Source of the DNA: Clostridium celatum DSM 1785
Lineage (GTDB): Bacteria; Bacillota; Clostridia; Clostridiales; Clostridiaceae
Assembly: GCF_000320405.1 (NCBI RefSeq)
Contig: NZ_KB291602.1
Location: 1 to 35,484, forward strand
DNA length: 35,484 nt
Reading direction: 5' to 3'
Shown here: positions 1 through 9,099 of the stretch, one piece after another
Position numbering within the stretch: the first letter of the stretch is position 1
Layout of the letters: every line of letters starts with the position of its first letter
Translations under genes and position numbers: made by a program
The notes under the pieces: model-generated
Database searches by the model: none
What the model was told of the DNA's origin: nothing
Seen by the model: the letters and a program-made list of their open reading frames with translations, nothing else

Positions 1-1068
1 ATCTGCTGGCTCATGTATTGTTCCTACTGTTGGCAAACTTTCCACAACGGGATCGTTAGCTCTAGCAATTTTTATTGTTCTAGATATTTCTTGAACACTT
101 CCATTATTAGCTACTATTTCAACTAGTAAAGTTCTAGTTCCATCTTGAATAGAACTTATATCCATAGTCTTATTAAAACCTGATTGATTTCCATTAAAAT
201 ACCCTGGATAAGCTGCTGAAACATCATTTCTTGTTGAAAATTCAGTTATCTTACCAATACTTACATTATCTATTGATACATTAACCTCTTTAACACCGAA
301 TGCATGCAATGCCCATCCAACTATATTTATACTATTTTCGTTTATAGTTGCATTATTAATAGGAGTTTCTAAATTACTTCTTGCTTCTAAATAATCTGAC
401 TTAGTTAAATCGCAATATAATCTAAATAACTCAACACCATATGTGCTGCTTGGAGCCCAATTACCACCTAACTCATTTACAGTTTTACACTTACCATAAA
501 CTGCTGTATTGTACCACCCTAAATGTCTAGGATCATATGTTTGATTGTCTGCAAGAGGTTGACTTGTCCAACTTGTTACATACTCAGTCTTAGGATACCC
601 ATCTGCTCCTGCATATAAAGCTAAATGATCTAAATGTGCTATGACTCCTTGTTCCCAGTTATCAAACTTCTTATGTGCATTTGGATCATCATCTTCTCCT
701 CCTGCTGAGTTTTTTAACCCACAAGGATTATGATATGATGAATCTAATACACCACCAAATCTTCCATAACCAGTTTCCTTTGCTGCTTGTACATAAGCCA
801 CAGCCCAGTTTACTCCACCTCTTGATTGGCTATATTTTTCATATAAAGGAGCTAAACCAATAAATTCTTCAGTAGCGCCTTTACTTCTAGCCCAATCCTG
901 GGCTTGTCCAACAGTAATATTTGTAGTAGAAATAATATTTACATTTCCGATTGCAGTAGCTTTAAAATTTTCATTACTTTCTGTCGAGGCTTGAACATTT
1001 ATAGTAATTAAATTTAATAACAATACTAAACTCATTACAAACCCCAACATCTTTTTACCTTTTTTCAC
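1..1068 (-). CDS. Secreted endo-beta-N-acetylglucosaminidase (peptidoglycan hydrolase), C-terminus beyond window
   Basis: 356 codons are visible; the gene runs off the left edge, so the C-terminus is missing. The GTG start at 1068 is chosen because GGGGGTG lies 5 nt upstream and a signal peptide follows at once (KKGKK, then a hydrophobic stretch to about residue 27 ending VQA). Residues about 50-235 resemble the glucosaminidase (GH73-like) fold: AYVQAAKETGYG contains the expected catalytic Glu at about residue 98, followed by NPCGLKN and YDPRHLGWYNTAVYG. Residues about 250-345 (NIVGWALHAFGVKEVNV, AAYPGYFNG) match the Ig-like domain found in clostridial wall hydrolases. The protein should cut glycan strands outside the cell. 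It has its own promoter and is separated from the polysaccharide operon by a terminator. Missing domains might include an amidase or more wall-binding repeats; this cannot be seen here. Confidence 0.85.
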   Translation of the reverse strand, partial: MKKGKKMLGFVMSLVLLLNLITINVQASTESNENFKATAIGNVNIISTTNITVGQAQDWARSKGATEEFIGLAPLYEKYSQSRGGVNWAVAYVQAAKETGYGRFGGVLDSSYHNPCGLKNSAGGEDDDPNAHKKFDNWEQGVIAHLDHLALYAGADGYPKTEYVTSWTSQPLADNQTYDPRHLGWYNTAVYGKCKTVNELGGNWAPSSTYGVELFRLYCDLTKSDYLEARSNLETPINNATINENSINIVGWALHAFGVKEVNVSIDNVSIGKITEFSTRNDVSAAYPGYFNGNQSGFNKTMDISSIQDGTRTLLVEIVANNGSVQEISRTIKIARANDPVVESLPTVGTIHEPAD

Positions 1069-1096
1069 TTTTTCACCCCCATTCATTTACATAATG

Positions 1097-1125
1097 ATTC
1101 TAACATATCCACTTTTATGTGTAAA
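1097..1125 (-). promoter_or_regulatory. Promoter candidate for the glucosaminidase
   Basis: On the minus strand a TTTACA -35 (1120-1125) is 17 nt from a TAGAAT -10 (1097-1102), which is preceded by TGT, giving an extended -10. The GTG start lies about 30 nt downstream. Hexamers and spacing fit a housekeeping sigma factor; this is by eye only. Confidence 0.55.
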
Positions 1126-1194
1126 TAAGATTCGTTTTTATTATTTTACATATTCTTCTAATATTTATTTCAAAATACTAGTTTTTTTTTATTT

Positions 1195-1247
1195 TAATAA
1201 AAAATCTCCATTAGATAAGTTGCTTTAACAACATTTACCTAATGGAG
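1195..1247 (-). terminator. Rho-independent terminator of the polysaccharide/rml operon
   Basis: Minus strand: outer arms CTCCATTAG (1239-1247) and CTAATGGAG (1206-1214) pair perfectly. An inner imperfect stem (TGTTG/CAAC) closes the loop. ATTTTTTATT follows. It sits 18 nt past the rmlB stop codon. Confidence 0.85.
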
Positions 1248-1264
1248 CTCTACTTTAATTAATT

Positions 1265-2317
1265 CTATTTATACATTTCATTGTAGTAATTTAAATACTC
1301 ACCTGAAGTAACATTCTTCATCCATTCTTGATTATCTAAATACCATTGTATAGTTTTCTTAATTCCAACTTCAAATGTAGTTTCAGGATACCATCCTAGC
1401 TCTTCTTTAATCTTAGTTGGGTCTATTCCGTATCTTCTATCGTGACCTTTTCTGTCTTCAACATACTTAATTAAATTTTCAGTAACTTCCTTATCAACAT
1501 TTTCATTTAAGTAAGCTATTACTGTCTTAACTATTGTTATGTTAGTTCTTTCGTTGTGACCACCAACATTATATACTTCACCATCTCTACCGTTGTTTAT
1601 AACCATATCGATAGCTTTAGCGTGATCTTCTACAAATAACCAATCTCTTATATTCATACCATCACCGTAAACTGGTAAATCTTTGTGATCTAAACAATTA
1701 TTAATTAGTAGTGGTATTAACTTTTCTGGGAATTGGAATGGTCCATAGTTATTTGAGCATCTTGTTATATTCATTGGCATCTTATAAGTATCGTGGTAAG
1801 CCTTAACCATTAGGTCTGAACCAGCCTTACTTGATGAATATGGACTATGAGGATCAAGTGGAGTAGTTTCCATGAAGTATCCTGTTTCTCCTAATGAACC
1901 ATAAACTTCATCTGTTGAAACGTGTAGGAATTTAACTCCTTCTTTCCAAGTTCCATCTTCATTTTCCCAAGCTGCTTTTGCACAGTTTAAAAGGTTAACT
2001 GTTCCCATAACGTTTGTCTTAGCAAACACTTCTGGCTCTCTTATACTTCTATCAACATGAGATTCAGCTGCAAAGTGAGCAACATAATCTATTTCATATT
2101 TTTCGAATAAAGAATTAACTAATTCATTATCACAAATATCTCCATGAACAAATATATGTCTTGGATCATCTTGTATTGATTTTAAGTTTTCTAAATTTCC
2201 TGCATAAGTTAGCTTATCTAAATTTATTATTCTTATATCCTCATATTTCTTTAACATGTATAATACAAAGTTTGAGCCTATAAACCCAGCTCCACCAGTT
2301 ACTAAATAAGTTTTCAT
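1265..2317 (-). CDS. rmlB: dTDP-glucose 4,6-dehydratase
   Basis: 350 aa, the usual length. It converts dTDP-glucose to dTDP-4-keto-6-deoxyglucose, the second step of dTDP-L-rhamnose synthesis, in the cytoplasm. The NAD-binding motif TGGAGFIGSN is at residues 7-16. STDEVYG and a YSSSK catalytic Tyr/Lys motif near residue 160 are typical of extended SDR dehydratases, and SNNYGPFQFPEKLIP is characteristic of RmlB. The ATG is preceded by AAGGAG at good spacing. It is the last gene of the rmlA-C-D-B series, just upstream of the terminator at about 1206-1247. Confidence 0.96.
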   Translation of the reverse strand: MKTYLVTGGAGFIGSNFVLYMLKKYEDIRIINLDKLTYAGNLENLKSIQDDPRHIFVHGDICDNELVNSLFEKYEIDYVAHFAAESHVDRSIREPEVFAKTNVMGTVNLLNCAKAAWENEDGTWKEGVKFLHVSTDEVYGSLGETGYFMETTPLDPHSPYSSSKAGSDLMVKAYHDTYKMPMNITRCSNNYGPFQFPEKLIPLLINNCLDHKDLPVYGDGMNIRDWLFVEDHAKAIDMVINNGRDGEVYNVGGHNERTNITIVKTVIAYLNENVDKEVTENLIKYVEDRKGHDRRYGIDPTKIKEELGWYPETTFEVGIKKTIQWYLDNQEWMKNVTSGEYLNYYNEMYK

Positions 2318-2389
2318 ATAAAATTCTCCTTATATATAAAAATTAAACTAAAGAAGCTAAGCTTAATTTCTTAACTCCTTAATTTCTTT

Positions 2390-3283
2390 CTATTTTTCTA
2401 CATTATCCATAAATGTTTTAAGAGCATCTTTCCAATCTCTCATTTCATCTCCAACAGTACATCTAAGCATCATATTATCAAGTGATGAATACTCAGGTCT
2501 CTTAGCGGAATTAGGATACATTGCTTTATATTCTTCTGAAGTACATGGATTTACTGTACAATTTCTTCCTGCAAGCTTCATTATTTCTGCTGCAAAATCA
2601 TACCAACTACATTCACCTTTTCCTGTACAGTGATATACTCCATATTCATCAGTTTCAATAAGTTTTAATATGTGATACGCTAAATCATTAGCACTTGTTG
2701 GATTTCCAAGTTGATCATTTACTACACTTAAAGATTCTTTTTCTTTTCCAAGTCTCATCATTGTATAAACAAAGTTATGACCTACATATCCGTAAAGCCA
2801 AGCAGTTCTTACAATGTAGTACTTTGATGAAAATTCTCTTACATATTCTTCTCCTAAAAGCTTAGTTTTTCCATATACACTATATGGTGCAACTAAATCA
2901 GATTCATTTAGTGGTATTTCACCTACCCCACTAAAAACATAATCTGTTGAAACTTGAACTAATTTAGCTCCTATTTCTTCTGAAACTATAGCTAAATTTT
3001 TCGCACCTATTGCATTTATTTTTAAAGCTAAATCCTTATTTGCTTCACAACCATCAACATTAGTTGCTGCTGCACAGTTTATAACTACATCTGGATTTAT
3101 TTCTTTTAAAACAGTTTTAACTTGTTCTAGTTTAGTTATATCTAATTTATCTACATCTAAAGCAAAAACCTCAGAATTTTTAATTTGTTCTGAAACACTT
3201 CCAATTTCAGCTCTACCTGTAGCTACTATTTTTTGAAGTTCATTACCTAATTGTCCATTAGATCCTGTAATTAAAATTTTCAT
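2390..3283 (-). CDS. rmlD: dTDP-4-dehydrorhamnose reductase
   Basis: 297 aa, normal for RmlD. It catalyses the NAD(P)H-dependent last step to dTDP-L-rhamnose. ITGSNGQLG at residues 5-13 is the nucleotide-binding loop. STDYVFSG and YGKTKLLGE (catalytic YxxxK) follow, then RTAWLYG and the C-terminal RPEYSSLDN motif common in RmlD. It starts 11 nt after rmlC stops, with AGGAAG upstream, so the genes are likely translationally coupled. Confidence 0.95.
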   Translation of the reverse strand: MKILITGSNGQLGNELQKIVATGRAEIGSVSEQIKNSEVFALDVDKLDITKLEQVKTVLKEINPDVVINCAAATNVDGCEANKDLALKINAIGAKNLAIVSEEIGAKLVQVSTDYVFSGVGEIPLNESDLVAPYSVYGKTKLLGEEYVREFSSKYYIVRTAWLYGYVGHNFVYTMMRLGKEKESLSVVNDQLGNPTSANDLAYHILKLIETDEYGVYHCTGKGECSWYDFAAEIMKLAGRNCTVNPCTSEEYKAMYPNSAKRPEYSSLDNMMLRCTVGDEMRDWKDALKTFMDNVEK

Positions 3284-3294
3284 CTTCTTACTTC

Positions 3295-3873
3295 CTACCC
3301 TTCGTATACAAATGGTAAATCTAATTCCTTAAATTTCTTTTGCTTCTTATCTTTTTCTGATAATAATACTTCCTCTATTCCATCTAAAGGCCATTCAACT
3401 TTTACATCTTCATCATTCCATAAAAGTCCACCGTCATGTTCTGGTGAATAGAAATCTGTACATTTATAATTAAATGTTGCAGTTTCAGATAAAACTACGA
3501 ACCCATGAGCAAAACCTTCTGGTACATAGAATTGTCTTTTATTTTCTGCACTTAAGTAAACACCTTCCCATTGTCCGTATGTAGGCGAGCCTTTTCTTAA
3601 ATCAACAGCAACATCCCAAACTTCACCTTCAGTACATCTTACAAGCTTACCTTGTGTATGCTTAGTTTGGAAATGTAATCCTCTTAAAACACCTTTTTTA
3701 GATCTTGATTCATTATCTTGAACGAAAGTCATAGTTAAACCTGCAGCATCAAAAGCTTGTTTATTATAACTTTCCATAAAATACCCCCTAGCATCTCCAA
3801 ATACTTTAGGTTCGATTATATATAAATCTGGTATTTTAGTTTCTATAAACTTAAAATTTCCTACTTCAACCAT
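3295..3873 (-). CDS. rmlC: dTDP-4-dehydrorhamnose 3,5-epimerase
   Basis: 192 aa cupin-fold epimerase performing the third step of dTDP-rhamnose synthesis. DARGYFMESY, the NESRSKKGVLRGLHFQ segment (with the catalytic His region), VDLRKGSPTYG, and FYVPEGFAHGFVVLSE are diagnostic RmlC motifs. The start overlaps the ribosome binding region (GAGGAGTAAGAGG) and lies 5 nt past the rmlA stop, so the pair is tightly coupled. Confidence 0.95.
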   Translation of the reverse strand: MVEVGNFKFIETKIPDLYIIEPKVFGDARGYFMESYNKQAFDAAGLTMTFVQDNESRSKKGVLRGLHFQTKHTQGKLVRCTEGEVWDVAVDLRKGSPTYGQWEGVYLSAENKRQFYVPEGFAHGFVVLSETATFNYKCTDFYSPEHDGGLLWNDEDVKVEWPLDGIEEVLLSEKDKKQKKFKELDLPFVYEG

Positions 3874-3878
3874 ACCTC

Positions 3879-4745
3879 TTACTCCTCAATAATATCAATT
3901 AAATATTTTCCATATTCAGTCTTCATTAAAGGTCCTGCTAACTCTCTTACCTGTTCTTTAGAAATCCATCCTTGTCTATATGCAATCTCTTCTAAACAAG
4001 CTATGAATGTTCCTTGAGTTGTTTGAACTGCTTCAACAAAGTTAGATGCCTTAAGCATTGATTGGTGAGTTCCTGTATCAAGCCATGCCATACCTCTACC
4101 AAGTAAATCAACTTTTAAAGTACCTTCTTCCATATATACTCTATTTAAATCTGTTATTTCAAGCTCTCCTCTTTCTGAAGGTTTTAAAGCTTTAGCCTTT
4201 TCAATTACTGAATTATCATAGAAATAAAGTCCTGGAACTGCATATTTTGATTTTGGCTTTTCAGGTTTTTCTTCTAAAGATGTTACCTTTCCATTTTCAT
4301 CAAAACCAACTACTCCAAATGCTCTTGGATCTTGAACATAATATCCAAATACCATTGCTCCTTTTTCAAGCTCTGCAGCTTCTTTTAAATGTGAACTAAA
4401 GTTTTGACCATAGAATATATTATCTCCAAGTATCATTGCAACATTATCGTTACCTATAAACTCTTCACCTATAATAAATGCCTCTGCTAATCCATTTGGT
4501 GCTTCTTGAATTGCATACTCTATATTTAACCCATATTCTGAGCCATCTTTAAATAACTCTTTAAAATTAACTATATCTCTCGGTGTAGATATTATTAATA
4601 TATCCTTTATCCCTGCAAGCATTAATACTGACATTGGATAATATATCATTGGCTTATCATAAATTGGCACCATTTGCTTTGACATTGCCTTTGTAACTGG
4701 ATAAAGTCTTGTACCTGAACCTCCAGCTAATATTATTCCCTTCAT
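3879..4745 (-). CDS. rmlA: Glucose-1-phosphate thymidylyltransferase
   Basis: 288 aa. It makes dTDP-glucose from dTTP and glucose-1-phosphate, the entry step of rhamnose synthesis. [18 protein letters not shown] near the N-terminus is the nucleotidyltransferase signature. [35 protein letters not shown] and [10 protein letters not shown] are standard RmlA motifs. AGGAGGAAG precedes the ATG. It is the first of the four rml genes in transcription order; the phosphoglycosyl transferase lies 47 nt upstream, with no terminator visible between them. Confidence 0.96.
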   Translation of the reverse strand: MKGIILAGGSGTRLYPVTKAMSKQMVPIYDKPMIYYPMSVLMLAGIKDILIISTPRDIVNFKELFKDGSEYGLNIEYAIQEAPNGLAEAFIIGEEFIGNDNVAMILGDNIFYGQNFSSHLKEAAELEKGAMVFGYYVQDPRAFGVVGFDENGKVTSLEEKPEKPKSKYAVPGLYFYDNSVIEKAKALKPSERGELEITDLNRVYMEEGTLKVDLLGRGMAWLDTGTHQSMLKASNFVEAVQTTQGTFIACLEEIAYRQGWISKEQVRELAGPLMKTEYGKYLIDIIEE

Positions 4746-4792
4746 AAAATCTTCCTCCTGTAATAAACTATAAAAGTCTTTATTTCTATATT

Positions 4793-5434
4793 TTAGCTAG
4801 CACTTTCATCTCCAAATAAAACAAAAAATGTTTTAAATATAAGCTTAATGTCTAACCAATAATTCATTTCATGAACATACTTTACATCTAGCTTCATCCA
4901 TTCTTCAAAAGCTATATTGTTCCTACCCATAACTTGCCAATAACAAGTTATTCCCGGCTTGACCTTTAACCTTTCTAACATCCAAGGACTAAATTGCTCA
5001 ACTTCCTTAGGTAAGCTTGGTCTAGGGCCTACTAAACTCATATCTCCCTTAATAACATTAATTAATTGAGGTAATTCATCAATACTAGTTTTTCTAATAA
5101 ATCTTCCTACCTTCGTTATTCTCGGATCATTTTTCATCTTAAACATTGGTCCTGACATTTCATTTTTAGTTTCTAATTTTGTTTTAAGCTCTTCTGCATT
5201 TACTATCATTGACCTAAACTTATACATACTAAAAATCTTTCCATCTTTGCCAACTCTATCTTGTTTAAAAATTATAGGCCCCTTTGAATCAATTCTTATA
5301 GCAATAGCTACAATTAATAATATCGGACTTAATAAAATTAATCCTATAGCTGACAGAAAAATATCAGTAACTCTTTTAGAAAATAGATAAAATTTCACCT
5401 TTGGAGTAATATCATTATTCATTGTATTTATCAT
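4793..5434 (-). CDS. Undecaprenyl-phosphate sugar phosphotransferase (initiating glycosyl-1-phosphate transferase)
   Basis: 213 aa bacterial sugar transferase of the monotopic phosphoglycosyl transferase type. It has one N-terminal membrane segment (residues about 22-45, [19 protein letters not shown]) and the cytosolic catalytic core, without the larger N-terminal domain of WbaP/CpsE. The catalytic Asp-Glu pair is in [30 protein letters not shown] and [10 protein letters not shown] are also conserved. It should transfer a sugar-1-phosphate to undecaprenyl phosphate and so start the repeat unit. The sugar cannot be told from sequence (Gal, Glc or GlcNAc are possible). AAAGGAAAG precedes the ATG. 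It is the only initiating enzyme visible in the window, and it is intact. Confidence 0.9.
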   Translation of the reverse strand: MINTMNNDITPKVKFYLFSKRVTDIFLSAIGLILLSPILLIVAIAIRIDSKGPIIFKQDRVGKDGKIFSMYKFRSMIVNAEELKTKLETKNEMSGPMFKMKNDPRITKVGRFIRKTSIDELPQLINVIKGDMSLVGPRPSLPKEVEQFSPWMLERLKVKPGITCYWQVMGRNNIAFEEWMKLDVKYVHEMNYWLDIKLIFKTFFVLFGDESAS

Positions 5435-5463
5435 AATATCTTTCCTTTTCTACTTAATTGCTA

Positions 5464-5505
5464 AATTTAACTTATTTACTTAAAGCAATTAGTTTAAGTT
5501 AAATT
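5464..5505 (-). other. AT-rich inverted repeat between GT2 and the phosphoglycosyl transferase
   Basis: AATTTAACTT (5464-5473) and AAGTTAAATT (5496-5505) form a perfect 10-bp stem overlapping the stop codon of the upstream GT2. There is no T-run after it on the minus strand, so it is a weak attenuator or mRNA-processing hairpin at most. Confidence 0.35.
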
Positions 5506-6310
5506 AAAATTTATTTAAATAGTACTTTTTATAAAACTTTATCATACTTTGTAAATGTACAAATGTCATTTTATTAATTCTTTTTTTGCTCTCTTGGTTA
5601 TGTAAGTGAATCATTTGTGCATTATGTAAATATACTACTGTTTTATTATATTTTCTAACCTTGTAGCATAAATCAACATCTTCAAAGTACATAAAATACT
5701 CTTTACTAAATCCCCCTAATTTTATAAATTCATCTTTGTGCATCATCATACATGCACCCATAACCCATTCAACATCTGCTGTAGAATTATGGTCAAAATC
5801 CTTCATTAAATAAATATCGTTTATTTTTTCTCTTTTCTCTGATGATACTATTTTTGACAATGGGGTTCTGCATGCAACAAATTTATTAAAAGGTAATATT
5901 CTTCTACACGAATATTGGATAGTATAATCATCATTTAATAATTTTCCTGATATTAATCCAATTTCCTTATCACTATTAATCTTATTATACATTTTTTCTA
6001 TAGCATCATCTAAAACGATTATATCTGGATTCAATAATAGAATATATTCTCCCTTTGAAGCCTCCACCCCTAAGTTATTAGCTCCGCCAAACCCTACGTT
6101 TTTATCATTTTTAATAATTTTTATATTACTAACTTTCTTAAAACCACTGCTTAATTGCTCATAACTATCATTTGGTGAGTTATTATCTATTACTATAATT
6201 TCATAATTTATATTTTTTACAGTTTCTAATACTGATTTTATACATTTTTGTGTTAATGTATAATTTTTATAATTTACTATAACAATAGATAGATTTATAT
6301 TATTTATCAT
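5504..6310 (-). CDS. GT2 family glycosyltransferase, rhamnosyltransferase-like
   Basis: 268 aa cytosolic GT-A enzyme. N-terminal NLSIVIVNYKNYTLTQKC and IVIDNNSPNDS form the nucleotide-binding start; LLLNPDI carries the acidic metal-binding site; MGACMMMHKDEF and FMYFEDVDLCYKVRK are hallmarks of the WbbL/COG1216 group, many of which use dTDP-rhamnose. With rmlABCD nearby, rhamnosyl transfer is a reasonable inference but the donor is not proven. A promoter candidate lies upstream at 6393-6421. Confidence 0.85.
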   Translation of the reverse strand: MINNINLSIVIVNYKNYTLTQKCIKSVLETVKNINYEIIVIDNNSPNDSYEQLSSGFKKVSNIKIIKNDKNVGFGGANNLGVEASKGEYILLLNPDIIVLDDAIEKMYNKINSDKEIGLISGKLLNDDYTIQYSCRRILPFNKFVACRTPLSKIVSSEKREKINDIYLMKDFDHNSTADVEWVMGACMMMHKDEFIKLGGFSKEYFMYFEDVDLCYKVRKYNKTVVYLHNAQMIHLHNQESKKRINKMTFVHLQSMIKFYKKYYLNKF

Positions 6311-6392
6311 ATTTAAACCTCAACTGCCTATTCTATGTATTTAATTACATATCTTTAAATTCCAATTTCTATAATACTATTTTGTCTAATAC

Positions 6393-6421
6393 ATTATACA
6401 TTAATGATTTTAAGAAAACAA
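6393..6421 (-). promoter_or_regulatory. Internal promoter candidate upstream of the last GT2, sugar transferase and rml genes
   Basis: TTGTTT (6416-6421) is 17 nt from a perfect TATAAT (6393-6398) on the minus strand, in a 150-nt gap after wzx1. It could give rml expression independent of the upstream operon. Judged by eye only. Confidence 0.45.
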
Positions 6422-6460
6422 TTATATTTTTCTTAATAAATCTTTAAGTTAAGCTTAATA

Positions 6461-7904
6461 TTAGCTAATTCTCCCCTTAACTTTATCCAAAACTACCTTT
6501 ATAGAATTTAATAATAGTTTATCCTTTAAAATTAATAAGCTACTGAAATATGATATTCCTCCGATGATAACCTGCATAGCTAAAACAAATACATTTGCGC
6601 CTTCAATATTTCCTATTACTTTAACTAGTATTAACATTACAATACCAGAAACCCAATATTTATAGTTTTCCTTTATCCAACTCTTATCTACTATATTTCT
6701 AGAATACCATAATTGTATAAGAGCAATACAAAATTCTGCTGTTACAGTAGCTATAACTGCACCCATAGCATAAAGCTTAGGTATTAATATAACATTTAAA
6801 ATAAAAGTTTATTGCAGCCCCAACACAAACTGATACCGTATATTGAGAATTCTTTCCTGTTGCTAACATGTATTGTGTTCCAAATACATTCCCAAGCCCA
6901 ATAATTATTACCATTATAGATGATATAATAGTTAATGGCACAACACTTTCATATTGCCTTCCAAAAAATAATGGTATAAACCTTTCACTTACTCCCATAA
7001 TTCCAAAAGCCATAGGAATTGCTAAAAAACTTATTAATGAGAATGCTTTTTTTAAATATAACTTAATTTCATCATGTGCATCTTTACTATGTAAGTTAGC
7101 TATTCTAGGTAACATAACCATACCTAATGAAGTTAAGACTGTAAGTAAAACTCTTATTATTTTTTGAGATTGATCATAATATCCAACTTGTAATGTATTA
7201 GATAATTTACCTGTCATTGTTTTATCTAAAACCATATATACTTGAGTTGCCATTTGAGGTATAAAAAGTGCAAGCACTGGTCTTATATGTCTTATAGAAT
7301 TAAACTTTTTTATCCCTTTAAACTTCAATATATCCTTGCCAATATAAATCCACATAATCAATTGGCCTAAAAACATAGTAAAGCTATTTATAAATATATA
7401 TTTTCCTAAATCATTTTTTGTTTTTACAAATATAAATATTAATATAACTGATATTACTTTTACTAAAAAGTTTCTAATAGATGCATTTTTAAAATTTTCG
7501 ATTCCAAGGAAATACCATGATACATCTAACGCTGTTCCTAAAATAAAGAATCCTTGAAGAAAGTAATATAGTCCTAAATCCTTTCTAGTTCCTAATACAC
7601 ATATAAATATTAGATATGCCATCATGCAACCAATAAATTGTATCGAGAAAATCTCCCAAAAATTTCTTCTTAATTTATCGCCCTTTTCTCTTACTGTTGC
7701 TATTTGTTTAGTTGCATAAGTACTAATACCTAAACTTCCTAATAAAATGAAATATTGCATATTAGCATTAGTATAACTATTTATACCTATTCCATCTGCA
7801 TCTAAAACCCTCGATACATAAGGCATTGTTATTAATGGTAATATAACTGCTGTAACTTGATAAATTAAATTATATAAATAGTTCTTTTTTACACTTCCGC
7901 CCAT
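6461..7904 (-). pseudogene. wzx: Oligosaccharide flippase Wzx1 (MATE/PST superfamily), interrupted by a one-base frameshift
   Basis: A multi-TM flippase that would move the undecaprenyl-linked repeat unit across the membrane. The reading frame from ATG 7904 (AGAGG 6 nt upstream, 1 nt after the preceding GT4 stop) codes NYLYNLIYQVTAVILPLITMPYVSRVL and continues to residue about 365, then ends after GAAINF with an out-of-frame tail. The rest resumes in another frame (MGAVIATVTAEFCIALIQLW...). A run of four T on the minus strand (6803-6806) should be three: with one T removed the text reads AINFILNVILIPKLYAMGAV, and the whole gene becomes 480 aa, close to the usual Wzx length. It is paralogous to the flippase at 20222-21660 (both share LSNTLQVGYY and PRIAN). 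It is a pseudogene only if the extra base is real. Confidence 0.9.
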
Positions 7905-7905
7905 A

Positions 7906-9063
7906 TTACGCCTCTTCTTTAATTATCTTATTTAATATACTTTCAAACTCATTAGCAGTTTTTTCCCAACTTAATGTATCTAAATATGCTATTGATTTAT
8001 CCCTCATATTTTTTAATTTATTTGGATTTTCAATATAATACTTTATCTTTTCATATAAATCATTAAAATCAAAGCTTGTTAATATAGAGCAACCTTCTGG
8101 GAAGAAATATTTAAATGTTCCCTCTTCTAATTCAATTAATGGCAGGCCTGTTGCTAACATTTCATATGGAACTAAAGATATATTAGTTAATGATGCGACC
8201 ATTCCAAAATCTGAATTTTGATAAAGCTCTAGTAATTGACTTTTACTTAACTTACCTAAATTCTCTCCGCCTTCACATTTAAAATCTAACTTTTCTCCAT
8301 AGTATTTTACATTTAATGTTATACCATCACTTTTTAACTTTTCTTTTAAACTTACTATCATATGTTGTAATAAGTATGGTGCTCTTTTGCCTGTGTCTTT
8401 AATATAAACAGCTATAGTAAATTCTTTTTTATTTTTATATTCTAGGTAGTTTCTAGGTATTTCATAATACTCACTAGCTTCATAAGGGAATGTTATAAAA
8501 TCTATACTACTATCTACTTCGCAATTTTTTTCAATCATATATTTATTCCATTGCCCTAAACTGACCATATGTAATCCTAGTTCATATGTTTTTTGGGCTA
8601 ACAAGAACATTTCTCCATACATATGGAAAAACGGCTCATAATCTTGCACAAAATACATTTTATATCCACTAGCCTTTTTAGCATAATATACTGAATCCCA
8701 TGAAGTAGCTATAACTATATCATTTTTAACATCAAATATTTTACTATGATCAATTATTTCACCTTTATATTCCTTTAAGTTAATTTCAGCATTTTTCTTT
8801 TGCTCTTCTAAATCTTGTGGAACAAAAGATACATATCTTACATTATAGCCTTTTTTAACTAATGATGTTCCTAATCTTAATACTGATGTATGACCACCAC
8901 TATATGCCATCATTCCTGGTAATACAAACATTATTGTCTCTATTTTATTTGGAGCAATGTTTTCTACCTTCTTAAAATCAACTGCAGATAATATAGCCGA
9001 CATCGATTCCTTTTGTATTTTTTGTTTTCTTATATAATTAACTCTTCTCAAATAGTTAAGCAT
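7906..9063 (-). CDS. GT4 glycosyltransferase, WsaF-like (putative rhamnosyltransferase)
   Basis: 385 aa. IMFVLPGMMAYSGGHTSVLRLGTSLVKKG is an N-terminal GT-B glycine-rich donor loop. SLTNISLVPYEMLATGLPLIELEEG is the C-terminal E-x7-E-type nucleotide-sugar binding region of GT4 enzymes. The pattern (MYFVQDYEPFFHMYGE followed by the C-terminal domain) resembles the WsaF rhamnosyltransferase family of S-layer glycan loci. It presumably adds rhamnose to the lipid-linked intermediate in the cytosol. It ends 1 nt before wzx1 begins. Donor specificity is inferred from family and the adjacent rml genes. Confidence 0.8.
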   Translation of the reverse strand: MLNYLRRVNYIRKQKIQKESMSAILSAVDFKKVENIAPNKIETIMFVLPGMMAYSGGHTSVLRLGTSLVKKGYNVRYVSFVPQDLEEQKKNAEINLKEYKGEIIDHSKIFDVKNDIVIATSWDSVYYAKKASGYKMYFVQDYEPFFHMYGEMFLLAQKTYELGLHMVSLGQWNKYMIEKNCEVDSSIDFITFPYEASEYYEIPRNYLEYKNKKEFTIAVYIKDTGKRAPYLLQHMIVSLKEKLKSDGITLNVKYYGEKLDFKCEGGENLGKLSKSQLLELYQNSDFGMVASLTNISLVPYEMLATGLPLIELEEGTFKYFFPEGCSILTSFDFNDLYEKIKYYIENPNKLKNMRDKSIAYLDTLSWEKTANEFESILNKIIKEEA

Positions 9064-9099
9064 TCACTCACCTCATATTTTCTAAAAACATTAAATAAT

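Noticed and set aside
675..863. 62-codon plus-strand frame rich in His and Leu
   Set aside because: Antisense to the glucosaminidase domain; composition is an artefact of the opposite strand.
2330..2389. Short palindrome AAGCTAAGCTT between rmlD and rmlB as a terminator
   Set aside because: The stem is too short and has no T-run; the genes are more likely co-transcribed.
6803..6806. Phase-variable homopolymer tract in wzx1
   Set aside because: Four bases is far too short for efficient slipped-strand switching.
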